Shown here in pieces: positions 1-10,540 of a DNA stretch of 64,000 bases; position 1 is the first letter of the stretch, and every line of letters begins with the position of its first letter. Location of the stretch: assembly GCA_900465915.1 (NCBI GenBank), contig UBKJ01000009.1:20279-84278 (forward strand), read 5' to 3'. Source of the DNA: Hyphomicrobiales bacterium. GTDB lineage: Bacteria; Pseudomonadota; Alphaproteobacteria; Rhizobiales; Rhizobiaceae. Both the position numbers and the translations under genes were made by a program. The notes beneath the pieces are model-generated. The model saw nothing but the letters and a program-made list of their open reading frames with translations, searched no databases and was not told the origin of the DNA.

Positions 1-51
1 CGGCTGAAGCCCGGCGTGCTGGCGCGCTCGGGCGTGCAGCGCAATCCCTGA
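1..51 (+). CDS. C-terminal end of an unidentified protein (partial)
   Basis: Frame 1 is open from the window edge to a TGA at 49-51, giving a 16-residue tail ending GVQRNP. It would be convergent with mfd, whose stop lies 19 bp away. The fragment is too short to identify or to be sure that it is coding; the only support is the open frame and the lack of room for another gene. Confidence 0.3.
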   Translation, partial: RLKPGVLARSGVQRNP

Positions 52-70
52 CGGCGCGCGGTCGCGGCGG

Positions 71-3000
71 TCAGGCCGCCGCGATCTTCGCCAGTTGCGT
101 CATGACGACGGCGGAGCCGTTGAGGCGCTTTTCCGGCGTCGGCCAGTCGCGGATGAAGACGATGCTCTGGTCCTGCCGGATCTTGGCCATCGAGCCCTGC
201 TCGCCGATCATCTTCACCAGCCCGACCGGGTTGTTGAAGGTGGCGTTGCGGAACTGGATCACCACGCCCTTCGGCCCGGCGTCGAGCTTCTCCACATTGG
301 CGCGGCGGCACAACGCCTTGATATAGACGATCTTCAACAGGTGCTGCACCTCTTCCGGCAGCGGGCCGAAACGGTCGATCAGCTCCGCGCCGAAAGCGTC
401 GATCTCCTGCGGCTCCTCCAGATCGGCGAGGCGGCGATAGAGGCCGAGGCGCAATTGCAGGTCGGGCACGTAAGCCTCGGGGATCATCACCGCCGTGCCG
501 ATGGCGATCTGCGGCGACCATTGGCTGTCCTCGACCTCGACCGAACCCTTGAGCGTCGCCACCGCTTCCTCCAGCATCTGCTGGTAAAGCTCGAAGCCCA
601 CTTCCTTGATATGGCCGGACTGTTCTTCGCCTAAGAGATTGCCCGCGCCGCGAATGTCCATGTCGTGGCTCGCAAGCTGGAAGCCCGCGCCCAGCGTGTC
701 GAGCGATTGCAGGACTTTCAGCCGCCGCTCGGCCATCTGCGTCAGCATCTTGCCCGCCGGCAGGGTGAACAGCGCGAAGGCGCGCTGCTTGGAGCGCCCG
801 ACGCGGCCGCGCAACTGGTAGAGCTGCGACAGGCCGAACATGTCGGCGCGATGCACGATCATGGTGTTGGCGGTCGGAATGTCGAGGCCGGATTCCACGA
901 TGGTCGTGGACAGAAGCACGTCATATTGCCCGTCATAGAAGGCGTTCATGATGTCGTCGAGCACGCCCGGAGCCATCTGCCCGTGCGCCACCGCGACCTT
1001 CAATTCCGGCACGTGATTTTGCAGGAATTCCTGTATCTCGCCGAGATCGGAAATGCGCGGGCAGACGTAAAAACTCTGCCCGCCGCGATAGCGCTCGCGC
1101 AGCAGCGTCTCGCGGATCACCAGCGGATCGAAGGGCGAGACGAAGGTGCGCACCGCCATGCGGTCCACCGGCGGCGTGGTGATGAGCGACAGTTCGCGCA
1201 CGCCCGTCAGCGCAAGCTGCAAGGTGCGCGGGATCGGCGTGGCCGACAGCGTCAGCACATGCACGTCGGATTTCAGCTCCTTCAGCCGCTCCTTGTGCTT
1301 GACGCCGAAATGCTGCTCCTCGTCGATGATGAGAAGGCCGAGATTCTTGAACTTGATCGAGCTGCCGAGAAGCGCGTGGGTGCCGACGACGATATCGACC
1401 GTGCCTTCCTCCAGCCCCTTCTTGGTGGCGGCCAGCTCCTTCGCGCCGACGAGGCGCGAGGCGTGCGCGACATGGATCGGCAGGCCGTGGAAGCGCTGGG
1501 AGAAGGTCTTGAAATGCTGGCGCGACAGCAGCGTGGTCGGCACCACCACGGCCACCTGTACCCCGCTCATGGCCGCGATGAAGGCGGCGCGCAGCGCCAC
1601 TTCCGTCTTGCCGAAGCCGACGTCGCCGCAGATGAGGCGGTCCATCGGCTTGCCCTCGGCCAGATCGTCGGCCACGGCCTCGATGGCGCGCATCTGGTCG
1701 TCGGTCTCGTCATAGGGGAAGCGCGCGGCGAATTCGGCGTAAAGCCCGTCCGGCGGCGTCATCACCGGCGCGCCGCGCATCTGGCGCTCGGCGGCGATCT
1801 GGATCAGATGGCCGGCGATTTCCAGGAGCCGCTTCTTGAGCTTGGCCTTGCGCGCCTGCCATGCGCCGCCGCCGAGCTTGTCCAGCACCGCGTCGGAGCC
1901 TTCCGAGCCGTAGCGCGACAGAAGCTCGATATTCTCCACCGGCAGGAACAGCCGGTCGTCGCCGGCATAATGGATTTCAAGGCAGTCATGCGGCGCGCCG
2001 GCCGCGGTGATGGTCTTGAGGCCGACGAAGCGGCCGATGCCGTGATCGACATGGACGACAATATCGCCCGCCGTCAGCGAGGCGACCTCAGAGATGAAAT
2101 CCTGATCGCGCTTGCGGCGCTTGGAGCGGCGGATGAGGCGGTCGCCCAGAATGTCCTGCTCGGCCACCACGACGAGGTCGCCGGCGTCGAAGCCGCTTTC
2201 CACCGCCAGCACCGCCGCCGTGATCTTGTCGCGCGACAGCGCCTTGACCATGGAGAGGCGATCCACCGTCTCGATGCGTTCGAGGCCGTGCTCGTCCAGC
2301 ACCTGACACAGCCGGTCGAGCGAGCCTTCCGACCACGCCGCCACCAGCACCTTCTTGCCCGAGGAACGCAGCTCCGCGATGTGCTTCACCACCGCCTCGA
2401 AGAGGTTCACGTCGGTCGCGGCGCGCTCCTCGGCGAAGCTGCGGCCCTTATGCGCGTCGGCGTGGACGACCGTGCGGCCCGGCATTTCCGGCGCGCCGAA
2501 GGGCGTGAGGTCGACGCGCAGGCCCGTGGCGGCTACGGCTTCCTCCACCTGCGCTGGGGTGAGGTAAAGCGTCTCCGGCTTGACCGGCTTGTAGGGCACG
2601 GCGTCGCCGCCCGGCTCTTTGCCCTCGGCCTGCCTCAGCCGCGCCTCGTAATGGTCCACGACCATGGTGTGGCGCTCGGTCAGCGCCTCATGCACCAGAT
2701 GATCGAACACCACCGGCATGGCACCGGCATGGTCGAACACCGTCTCCAGCCCGTCATAGAACAGCGGTAGCCAGTGCTCCATGCCGGCGAAGCGGCGGCC
2801 CTCGCTGATCGCCTGATAGAGCGCGTCGTCGCGCTGCGGCGCGCCGAACATGGCGACGTAATTCCTGCGGAAGCGGCTGATCATGTCCGGCGTGAGCGTG
2901 ATCTCGCTCATCGGCTGGAGCACGAATTCCTTGCGCGTGCCGGTGGTGCGCTGCGAGGCGGGGTCGAAGGCGCGGATCGTCTCCAGCGTGTCGCCGAAGA

Positions 3001-3571
3001 AATCGAGCCGCAGCGGCTCGTCCGCGCCGGGCGCGTAGAGATCGAGAATGCCGCCGCGCACCGCATATTCGCCGATGTCGCGCACGGTCGAAACGCGCTC
3101 GAAGCCGTTGCGCTCCAGCCGCGCGGCGAGGTCGTTCATGTCGAGCTGGTTGCCGGGCCGCGCCGAAATCACCTGTTCGGCAAGGGCTGCCTGCGGCGGC
3201 AGCTTCTGCAAAATGGCGTTGGCGGTGGTGAGCACGATGGCCGGATGCGGCGACTTCTTCAGTTCCGAAAGCGCGCTGAGCGCCGCGAGCCGCCGCGCCG
3301 AGGCGTCCGCGCCCGGCGACACGCGGTCATAGGGCAGGCAGTCCCAGGCGGGCAGGTGCAGCACCGGCAATTCCGGCGAGACGAAGCCCAAGACCTGCTC
3401 CAGATCGGCGATGCGCTGCCCGTCGCGCACGATATACATGATCGGCCCGCGCTCGCCGACCTCTTCCACCAGACGCGCGAGGCAGAAGGCCTCGAAACCG
3501 TCAGCGACGCCGTCGATCACCACATGGCGGCTGCCGCCGGGCTTGAGGCCGATCTTGCTGAAAACGGGCAT
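71..3571 (-). CDS. mfd: Transcription-repair coupling factor Mfd
   Basis: This 1166-residue protein has the full length of the Mfd family. Mfd binds stalled RNA polymerase, pushes it off the DNA with an ATP-driven translocase, and recruits UvrA. The N-terminal third is the UvrB-like region. An RNA-polymerase-interacting domain begins near residue 505 (GDIVVHVDHGIGRF). The RecG-like translocase carries Walker A GDVGFGKTE near 650, the box DEEQHFG near 748, SATPIPRTL, and QLRGRVGRS near 919; the C-terminal domain is complete. The ATG at 3571 gives the conserved start, 8 bp after the sdhE stop, so the two genes are probably co-transcribed leftward. Identification is firm. Confidence 0.98.
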   Translation of the reverse strand: MPVFSKIGLKPGGSRHVVIDGVADGFEAFCLARLVEEVGERGPIMYIVRDGQRIADLEQVLGFVSPELPVLHLPAWDCLPYDRVSPGADASARRLAALSALSELKKSPHPAIVLTTANAILQKLPPQAALAEQVISARPGNQLDMNDLAARLERNGFERVSTVRDIGEYAVRGGILDLYAPGADEPLRLDFFGDTLETIRAFDPASQRTTGTRKEFVLQPMSEITLTPDMISRFRRNYVAMFGAPQRDDALYQAISEGRRFAGMEHWLPLFYDGLETVFDHAGAMPVVFDHLVHEALTERHTMVVDHYEARLRQAEGKEPGGDAVPYKPVKPETLYLTPAQVEEAVAATGLRVDLTPFGAPEMPGRTVVHADAHKGRSFAEERAATDVNLFEAVVKHIAELRSSGKKVLVAAWSEGSLDRLCQVLDEHGLERIETVDRLSMVKALSRDKITAAVLAVESGFDAGDLVVVAEQDILGDRLIRRSKRRKRDQDFISEVASLTAGDIVVHVDHGIGRFVGLKTITAAGAPHDCLEIHYAGDDRLFLPVENIELLSRYGSEGSDAVLDKLGGGAWQARKAKLKKRLLEIAGHLIQIAAERQMRGAPVMTPPDGLYAEFAARFPYDETDDQMRAIEAVADDLAEGKPMDRLICGDVGFGKTEVALRAAFIAAMSGVQVAVVVPTTLLSRQHFKTFSQRFHGLPIHVAHASRLVGAKELAATKKGLEEGTVDIVVGTHALLGSSIKFKNLGLLIIDEEQHFGVKHKERLKELKSDVHVLTLSATPIPRTLQLALTGVRELSLITTPPVDRMAVRTFVSPFDPLVIRETLLRERYRGGQSFYVCPRISDLGEIQEFLQNHVPELKVAVAHGQMAPGVLDDIMNAFYDGQYDVLLSTTIVESGLDIPTANTMIVHRADMFGLSQLYQLRGRVGRSKQRAFALFTLPAGKMLTQMAERRLKVLQSLDTLGAGFQLASHDMDIRGAGNLLGEEQSGHIKEVGFELYQQMLEEAVATLKGSVEVEDSQWSPQIAIGTAVMIPEAYVPDLQLRLGLYRRLADLEEPQEIDAFGAELIDRFGPLPEEVQHLLKIVYIKALCRRANVEKLDAGPKGVVIQFRNATFNNPVGLVKMIGEQGSMAKIRQDQSIVFIRDWPTPEKRLNGSAVVMTQLAKIAAA

Positions 3572-3579
3572 TGTCTATC

Positions 3580-3867
3580 TCAGAATTCGATGCGGTCGCG
3601 GAAGGCGACGATATCGCGGAAAAGCGGCGTGTCGTATTCGGGCGGGGTCGCGCTTTCGCCCGTCACCCATTTGAGAAGATCGCGGTCGAGCACTTCGAGA
3701 ATCCGCTCGAATTCGTCGAGCTGATCGTCGGTGAAGCCGGCGATATAGGCGTCGGCATATTGGCCCAGAATCAGGTCCATCTCGCGCATGCCGCGATGCC
3801 ACGAGCGGAACAGCAGCTTGCGGCGGCGCACGTCCAGATTTTCCGTCGAACAGGTGCTGCCAGTCAT
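3580..3867 (-). CDS. sdhE: FAD assembly factor SdhE (DUF339/Sdh5 family)
   Basis: This is a small cytoplasmic protein of 95 residues when started at the ATG at 3867 (MTGSTCS...). An upstream in-frame ATG at 3915 would add 16 unconserved residues. It contains the family signature RSWHRGMREMD, including the RGxxE motif needed to promote covalent FAD attachment to the succinate dehydrogenase flavoprotein. The C-terminal half (DDQLDEFERILEVLDRDLLKW) fits the helical SdhE fold. It lies just upstream of mfd and diverges from recG. Family membership is clear; the flavinylation role is inferred from characterised SdhE/Sdh5 proteins. Confidence 0.93.
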   Translation of the reverse strand: MTGSTCSTENLDVRRRKLLFRSWHRGMREMDLILGQYADAYIAGFTDDQLDEFERILEVLDRDLLKWVTGESATPPEYDTPLFRDIVAFRDRIEF

Positions 3868-4025
3868 CGCCGTCTCGCTTTCGGTGGGTTCGGATGCCGG
3901 TATATAGCATCTCACGCGTCGGTGGGAACCCGTTTCCTGACCCGGAACAAAAAGAGCACAGAAACTTTATCGCTTACCCTTGCCAGGGCTTGCTTGTGAC
4001 AGCGAAGCGGTTAATGCTCGCCGCC

Positions 4026-6134
4026 ATGCGCCCGTCCTTGCTCGATCCCTTCTTCGCCTCCGTCCGCTCGCTTTCCGGCATCGGCCCGAAAGTGTCGGTC
4101 CTGCTCGGCAAGCTGCTTGGGACCGACGCGCCGGGCGCGGAGCCGAAAGTGGGCCAGCTCCTGTTCCTCGCGCCGCACAGCGTCATCGACCGGCGCAACC
4201 GTCCGGGGATCGCGAACGCGCCGGAAGGGACCGTCGTCACGCTGGAAGTGATGGTGGACCAGCACCAGCCCGCGCCGCCCGGCCGCGGCAACGTCCCGCA
4301 CCGCGTTTTCGCCCATGACGAGACGGGCGAGATCGCGCTGACCTTCTTTCACGCGCAATTGCCGTGGCTGCACAAAAACCTGCCAGAAGGCGAGACGGTG
4401 ATCGTCTCCGGCAAGGTGGAATGGTTCAACGGCCGCGCCTCCATGGTGCATCCGGATTATATCGCCAGCCTCGAAGACGCGGCCAGCCTGCCCATGGTCG
4501 AGCCGGTCTATCCGCTCACCGCCGGTCTTTCGCCCAAGACGCTGGCGCGCGCCGTGCGCGAGGCGTTGAGCCGCGCGCCGCGACTGCCGGAATGGATCGA
4601 CGCGCCGCTGCTTGCGCGCGAGCGTTTCCCAGCCTTCCACGAGGCGATGCAGATTCTGCACCAGCCGCAGGAACCCACTGATATCGCGCTCGAAAGCGTC
4701 GCCCGGCGCAGGCTCGCCTATGACGAATTTCTGGCCGGGCAACTGGCGCTGGCGCTAGTGCGCGCCAAGACCAAGCGGCTCTCCGGCCGTCCGCTGGAGG
4801 GCACGGGAAAAATCGTCGCGGAAATCCTGCGCCACCTGCCCTATCGGCTTACCGGCGGGCAGGAGCAGGCGGTTCGCGACATCGTCGCCGACCTCAAATC
4901 GCCGCAGCGCATGTTGCGGCTTTTGCAGGGCGACGTGGGGTCGGGCAAGACGGTGGTGGGGCTTCTGTCCATGGCGCATGCCGCCGAATCCGGCGGGCAG
5001 TCGGCGCTGATGGCTCCGACGGAAGTGCTGGCGCGGCAGCATTTCGCCACCATCGCGCCGCTCGCTGAAAAGGCGGGGCTGAAAGCCGCGCTTCTCACCG
5101 GCCGCGAAAAGGGCAAGGAGCGCACCGCCGTTCTGGACGGCTTGAAAAGCGGCGAGATCGACATCGTCATCGGCACCCATGCGCTGTTTCAGGAAAAGGT
5201 GGAATATCACGATCTGGTCTTCGTCATCATCGACGAGCAGCACCGTTTCGGCGTGCATCAACGCCTGATGCTGACCGCTAAGGGGGCCGCGCCCGACATG
5301 CTGGTGATGACGGCGACGCCGATCCCGCGCACGCTGGTGCTGACCGCCTTCGGCGACATGGATGTGTCCAAGCTCACCGAAAAGCCCGCCGGCCGCCAGC
5401 CGATCACCACCGCGATCATACCCATGGAGCGCATGGGCGAACTGGTCGAGCGCATCCGCAAGGCGGTGGCGGAAGGGCAGAAGATCTACTGGATCTGCCC
5501 GCTTGTGGAGGAATCCGAGGTTGTGGAGCTGACCTCCGCCGAGGAACGCTTCGAGAGCCTGAAATCGGTCTTCGGCGACCGCATCGGCCTGATCCACGGG
5601 CGCATGACGGCGGCGGAGAAGGACGAGGCCATGCGCGCCTTCAAGCAAAGCGAGACGCGGCTTCTGGTGGCCACCACGGTGATCGAGGTCGGTGTGGACG
5701 TGCCGGACGCCACCATCATCGTCATCGAACATGCCGAGCGTTTTGGCCTCGCGCAATTGCACCAGTTGCGCGGGCGCGTCGGGCGCGGCGACAAGCCTTC
5801 CACCTGCCTGCTGCTCTATAAGGGCCCGCTCGGCGAAGTGGCGCAGGCGCGGCTGAAAGTCATGCGCGAGACGGAGGACGGTTTCCGCATCGCCGAGGAG
5901 GATTTGAAACTGCGCGGCGAAGGCGAGCTTCTCGGCACGCGCCAGTCCGGCACGCCGGGCTTCCGGCTCGCCTCCATCGAGGCGCATGCCGACCTTCTGG
6001 AAATCTCGCGCAAGGATGCGCGTTATGTGCTGGCGAGCGATCCCGATCTCGAATCCGAACGCGGACAGGCCCTGCGCGTGCTGCTTTATCTGTTCGGACG
6101 CGACGAGGCGATCCGGCTTTTAAGGGCTGGATAG
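4026..6134 (+). CDS. recG: ATP-dependent DNA helicase RecG
   Basis: RecG is a monomeric helicase that regresses stalled replication forks and processes Holliday junctions. Starting at the ATG at 4026 (MRPSLLDPFF) the protein has 702 residues, close to the usual ~690. A wedge/OB domain occupies roughly residues 60-190. The helicase core has Walker A GDVGSGKTVVG near 302, IIDEQHRFG near 402, TATPIPRTL near 430, and QLRGRVGRGD near 582. Upstream in-frame starts (3894, 4014) are not favoured because they overlap the divergent sdhE promoter region. The gene is convergent with glmS, separated by a terminator hairpin. Confidence 0.97.
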   Translation: MRPSLLDPFFASVRSLSGIGPKVSVLLGKLLGTDAPGAEPKVGQLLFLAPHSVIDRRNRPGIANAPEGTVVTLEVMVDQHQPAPPGRGNVPHRVFAHDETGEIALTFFHAQLPWLHKNLPEGETVIVSGKVEWFNGRASMVHPDYIASLEDAASLPMVEPVYPLTAGLSPKTLARAVREALSRAPRLPEWIDAPLLARERFPAFHEAMQILHQPQEPTDIALESVARRRLAYDEFLAGQLALALVRAKTKRLSGRPLEGTGKIVAEILRHLPYRLTGGQEQAVRDIVADLKSPQRMLRLLQGDVGSGKTVVGLLSMAHAAESGGQSALMAPTEVLARQHFATIAPLAEKAGLKAALLTGREKGKERTAVLDGLKSGEIDIVIGTHALFQEKVEYHDLVFVIIDEQHRFGVHQRLMLTAKGAAPDMLVMTATPIPRTLVLTAFGDMDVSKLTEKPAGRQPITTAIIPMERMGELVERIRKAVAEGQKIYWICPLVEESEVVELTSAEERFESLKSVFGDRIGLIHGRMTAAEKDEAMRAFKQSETRLLVATTVIEVGVDVPDATIIVIEHAERFGLAQLHQLRGRVGRGDKPSTCLLLYKGPLGEVAQARLKVMRETEDGFRIAEEDLKLRGEGELLGTRQSGTPGFRLASIEAHADLLEISRKDARYVLASDPDLESERGQALRVLLYLFGRDEAIRLLRAG

Positions 6135-6138
6135 CAAA

Positions 6139-6165
6139 ATGGCCGCATCACTGCGGCCATCTTAC
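6139..6165 (-). terminator. Terminator hairpin between recG and glmS
   Basis: A 9-bp perfect stem (6139-6147 with 6152-6160) closes a TCAC loop. On the minus strand the stem is followed by TTT, so it fits glmS termination best. It starts 5 bp after the recG stop and may also stop recG transcripts, although the plus-strand U-tract is poor. Confidence 0.75.
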
Positions 6166-6193
6166 ATAACGTTTTATCCGTAACGATCTGATT

Positions 6194-8017
<1,824 letters not shown>

Positions 8018-8059
8018 ATGACTGCTCCAAATCCCTTTCTTGCCGACGACCGGCTTATA

Positions 8060-9418
8060 TCACTTGGTTTTCGCCGCTTTCATGGCGGCGTATTTCTCGC
8101 GCAGGACCCTGGCGCGGCCTTCCTTGTTCTCCTGCCGCGCGCGTCCGAAAGCCAGCGCGTCGGCGGGAACCTCCGCCGTGATCACGCTGCCCGAGGCGAC
8201 ATAGGCGCCGTCGCCGACGCGCACCGGCGCGACCAGCGACGAGTTGGAGCCGATGAAGGCGTTCTCGCCGATCTCGGTCCGCGACTTGTTGTAGCCGTCG
8301 TAATTGCAGGTGATCGTGCCCGCGCCGATATTGCTGCCGGCGCCGATGGTGGCGTCGCCGATATAGGTGAGATGGTTGATCTTGGCGCCCACGCCAACGT
8401 CGGCGTTCTTGACCTCGCAGAAATTGCCGACCTTGGCCCCCTCGGCCAGCCTGGCGCCCGGACGCAGGCGGGCGAAAGGCCCGATCTCGGCCTGCGGGCC
8501 GACCTGCGCCCCTTCGATATGCGAGAAGGCGTGGATCACGGCGCCCGAGGCGACATGCGCGCCGGGGCCGAAGAACACGTTGGGCTCGATCGTCACGTCG
8601 GCCTCGACCAGCGTGTCGTGGTGGAAGAACACCGTCTCCGGCGCGATCAGCGTCACGCCGGCGAGCATCATGTCGCGGCGCTTGCGGTCCTGCCAGATGG
8701 CTTCGGCCTCGGCCAGCTCGGCGCGATTGTTGATGCCGATGACGTTGTCGACCGGAACCTCCACCGCCGTGACGGCGAGGCCCCTGGCGTCGGCCAGCGC
8801 CACGATGTCGGTGAGGTAATATTCGCCCTTGGCGTTGGCGTTGCCGACCGCGTCGAGCAGCGCCAGCGCATGGTCGCCGCGCACCGCCATCAGGCCGCCG
8901 TTGCAGAAGCCGATCTTCTTCTGCGCCTCAGTCGCTTCCTTCTCCTCGACGATGGCGGTCAGCCGGCCGCCTTCCTCGATCAGCCGGCCGTAGCCGTGCG
9001 GATTTTCCGGGCGAAAGCCGATCACCACGATATCCGCGCCCTCGGCCAGCCGCGCGCGGGCGGCTTGCAGCGACTGCGCCTCGACGAGCGGCGTGTCGCC
9101 GAACACGATCAGGAGGTCGTCATAGCCGCGCGCGATGGCCTCGCGCGCCGCCAGCACCGCATGGGCGGTGCCGAGCCGCTCGGTCTGCTCGAAGGCCGAG
9201 ACGGGGCCGGCGAATTTTTCCACCGCGCCGCGCACCTGCTCCGCGCCGCGCCCGACCACCAGCGCCACGTCGCTCCTGCCCGTGCCTTGTACGGCCTTCA
9301 CCACATGGCAGACCAGCGGCAAGCCCGCCACCTTGTGCAGCACTTTCGGCAGGCTCGATTTCATGCGCGTGCCTTCGCCGGCGGCGAGCACGATGGAGAG
9401 GCAGGTGCGTTCGGTCAT
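8060..9418 (-). CDS. glmU: Bifunctional GlmU (GlcN-1-P acetyltransferase / UDP-GlcNAc pyrophosphorylase)
   Basis: This protein has 452 residues. The N-terminal nucleotidyltransferase domain carries the signature [11 protein letters not shown] near residues 11-21 and ends near residue 230. The C-terminal half is a left-handed beta helix of hexapeptide repeats that acetylates glucosamine 1-phosphate, with family motifs such as GNFCEVKNA and the acetyl-CoA region [11 protein letters not shown]. The product is UDP-GlcNAc. It is transcribed leftward ahead of glmS, so two steps of one pathway are adjacent. The start is the ATG at 9418. Confidence 0.98.
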   Translation of the reverse strand: MTERTCLSIVLAAGEGTRMKSSLPKVLHKVAGLPLVCHVVKAVQGTGRSDVALVVGRGAEQVRGAVEKFAGPVSAFEQTERLGTAHAVLAAREAIARGYDDLLIVFGDTPLVEAQSLQAARARLAEGADIVVIGFRPENPHGYGRLIEEGGRLTAIVEEKEATEAQKKIGFCNGGLMAVRGDHALALLDAVGNANAKGEYYLTDIVALADARGLAVTAVEVPVDNVIGINNRAELAEAEAIWQDRKRRDMMLAGVTLIAPETVFFHHDTLVEADVTIEPNVFFGPGAHVASGAVIHAFSHIEGAQVGPQAEIGPFARLRPGARLAEGAKVGNFCEVKNADVGVGAKINHLTYIGDATIGAGSNIGAGTITCNYDGYNKSRTEIGENAFIGSNSSLVAPVRVGDGAYVASGSVITAEVPADALAFGRARQENKEGRARVLREKYAAMKAAKTK

Positions 9419-9497
9419 GGGATCGGTCTCTGATGGAAGATTCGAGGATCGGCGGCGTCAGCGCCTATATGGACGATTGCAGGTCATCGGGGCAAGC

Positions 9498-10244
9498 CTA
9501 TCCGAGCCGCCCCAGTATCGGAAAAGTCTCCAGAAGCCAGAAGGAGAAGGATTGCATGCCGCCGGTGAGGAACAACACGCCCGCCGCGATCAGCAGGCCG
9601 CCCATCACCTTCTCCACCTTGCCCAGATGTACGCGGAAGCGGGTGAGGAAGCGCATGAAAGCTCCCGAGAACAGGGCGGCGATCAGGAAAGGCACGCCCA
9701 GCCCCAGCGAATAGACGCCGAGCAGCGTCGCGCCCGCGCCCACCGTGCCGCTGCCGCCGGCCAGCGTCAGGATCGGCCCCAGCACCGGGCCGATGCAGGG
9801 CGTCCAGCCGAAGGCGAAGGCGAGGCCCATCACATAGGCCCCGAGCGGCGAGGCCGGCGCGTTGCGCGCCTGGAAGCGCGCCTCGCGCGACAGCACCGAC
9901 AGGCGCAACACGCCAAGAAAGTTCAGCCCCATCAGGATGATGACCACGCCGGCGGCGACGGCGATCTCCTGCTGCCAGGCGCGCAGGAAGGCGCCGATAG
10001 ACGAGGCCCCTGCCCCCAGCGCCACGAAGACGGTGGTGAAGCCGAGCACGAAGGAGATCGCGGCCAGCACCAGCGAGCGGCGATGCGCGCTCATGCCGAC
10101 GCGGGCGGCTTTCTCGGCGCGGAAATCCTCGACGCTGACGCCGGCCATGTAGCACAGATAGGGCGGCACCAGCGGCAGCACGCAGGGCGACAGGAAGGAC
10201 AACGCCCCCGCGCCCGCGGCGGTCATATAGGAGATATCCAGCAC
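9498..10244 (-). CDS. CcdA/DsbD-type thiol:disulfide membrane transporter
   Basis: This 248-residue integral membrane protein has about six transmembrane segments. It shows the CcdA-family paired cysteine-proline motifs SPCVLPLVPPYLCYMAG near residues 18-34 and GWTPCIGPVLG in the second half. Such proteins carry electrons across the membrane from cytoplasmic thioredoxin to periplasmic thiol proteins, often for cytochrome c maturation. There is no fused thioredoxin domain, so it is CcdA-like rather than full DsbD. It lies 79 bp upstream of glmU on the same strand; functional linkage to glmU is not implied. The exact partner is unknown. Confidence 0.9.
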   Translation of the reverse strand: MLDISYMTAAGAGALSFLSPCVLPLVPPYLCYMAGVSVEDFRAEKAARVGMSAHRRSLVLAAISFVLGFTTVFVALGAGASSIGAFLRAWQQEIAVAAGVVIILMGLNFLGVLRLSVLSREARFQARNAPASPLGAYVMGLAFAFGWTPCIGPVLGPILTLAGGSGTVGAGATLLGVYSLGLGVPFLIAALFSGAFMRFLTRFRVHLGKVEKVMGGLLIAAGVLFLTGGMQSFSFWLLETFPILGRLG

Positions 10245-10540
10245 GATTATGCTTTCCTTGCTAAAGACCGGCTTTGCAGAAAACCGGGAACGGCGGTCGC
10301 GGCCCGTGCGTTAGAGGTCGCCGCCGGTGGTATATAATTCAAGTCTTTCATATATTGAATATTCCAGTCGAAATATCTCCGGCTGCGACGAAAATCGCCA
10401 TATCCATTGTTTTCGAGGCATGATGCGCGTTTCGATGTTTTCGCCGCGTCGCAAAATGCTTCGAGAACACAAGTTCGCCCAAAATACGGAGCATGCCGCG
10501 CACGAAATTCCGCCGACCGCACCAGATGAACGAAGTCCAG
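10245..10540. promoter_or_regulatory. Divergent AT-rich promoter region, ccdA-like gene and mprF
   Basis: This 296-bp divergent intergenic segment has an AT-rich core (about 10328-10410) containing TATATAATT, the palindrome GAATATTC and the inverted words TTCATATATTGAA. It must hold the promoters of both genes. I could not assign a clear -35/-10 pair or a recognised operator. Confidence 0.45.

Noticed and set aside
665..2770. Very long open frame opposite mfd
   Set aside because: It is the antisense shadow of a high-GC coding region; composition is Arg/His/Ala-rich and the mfd motifs are unambiguous on the other strand.
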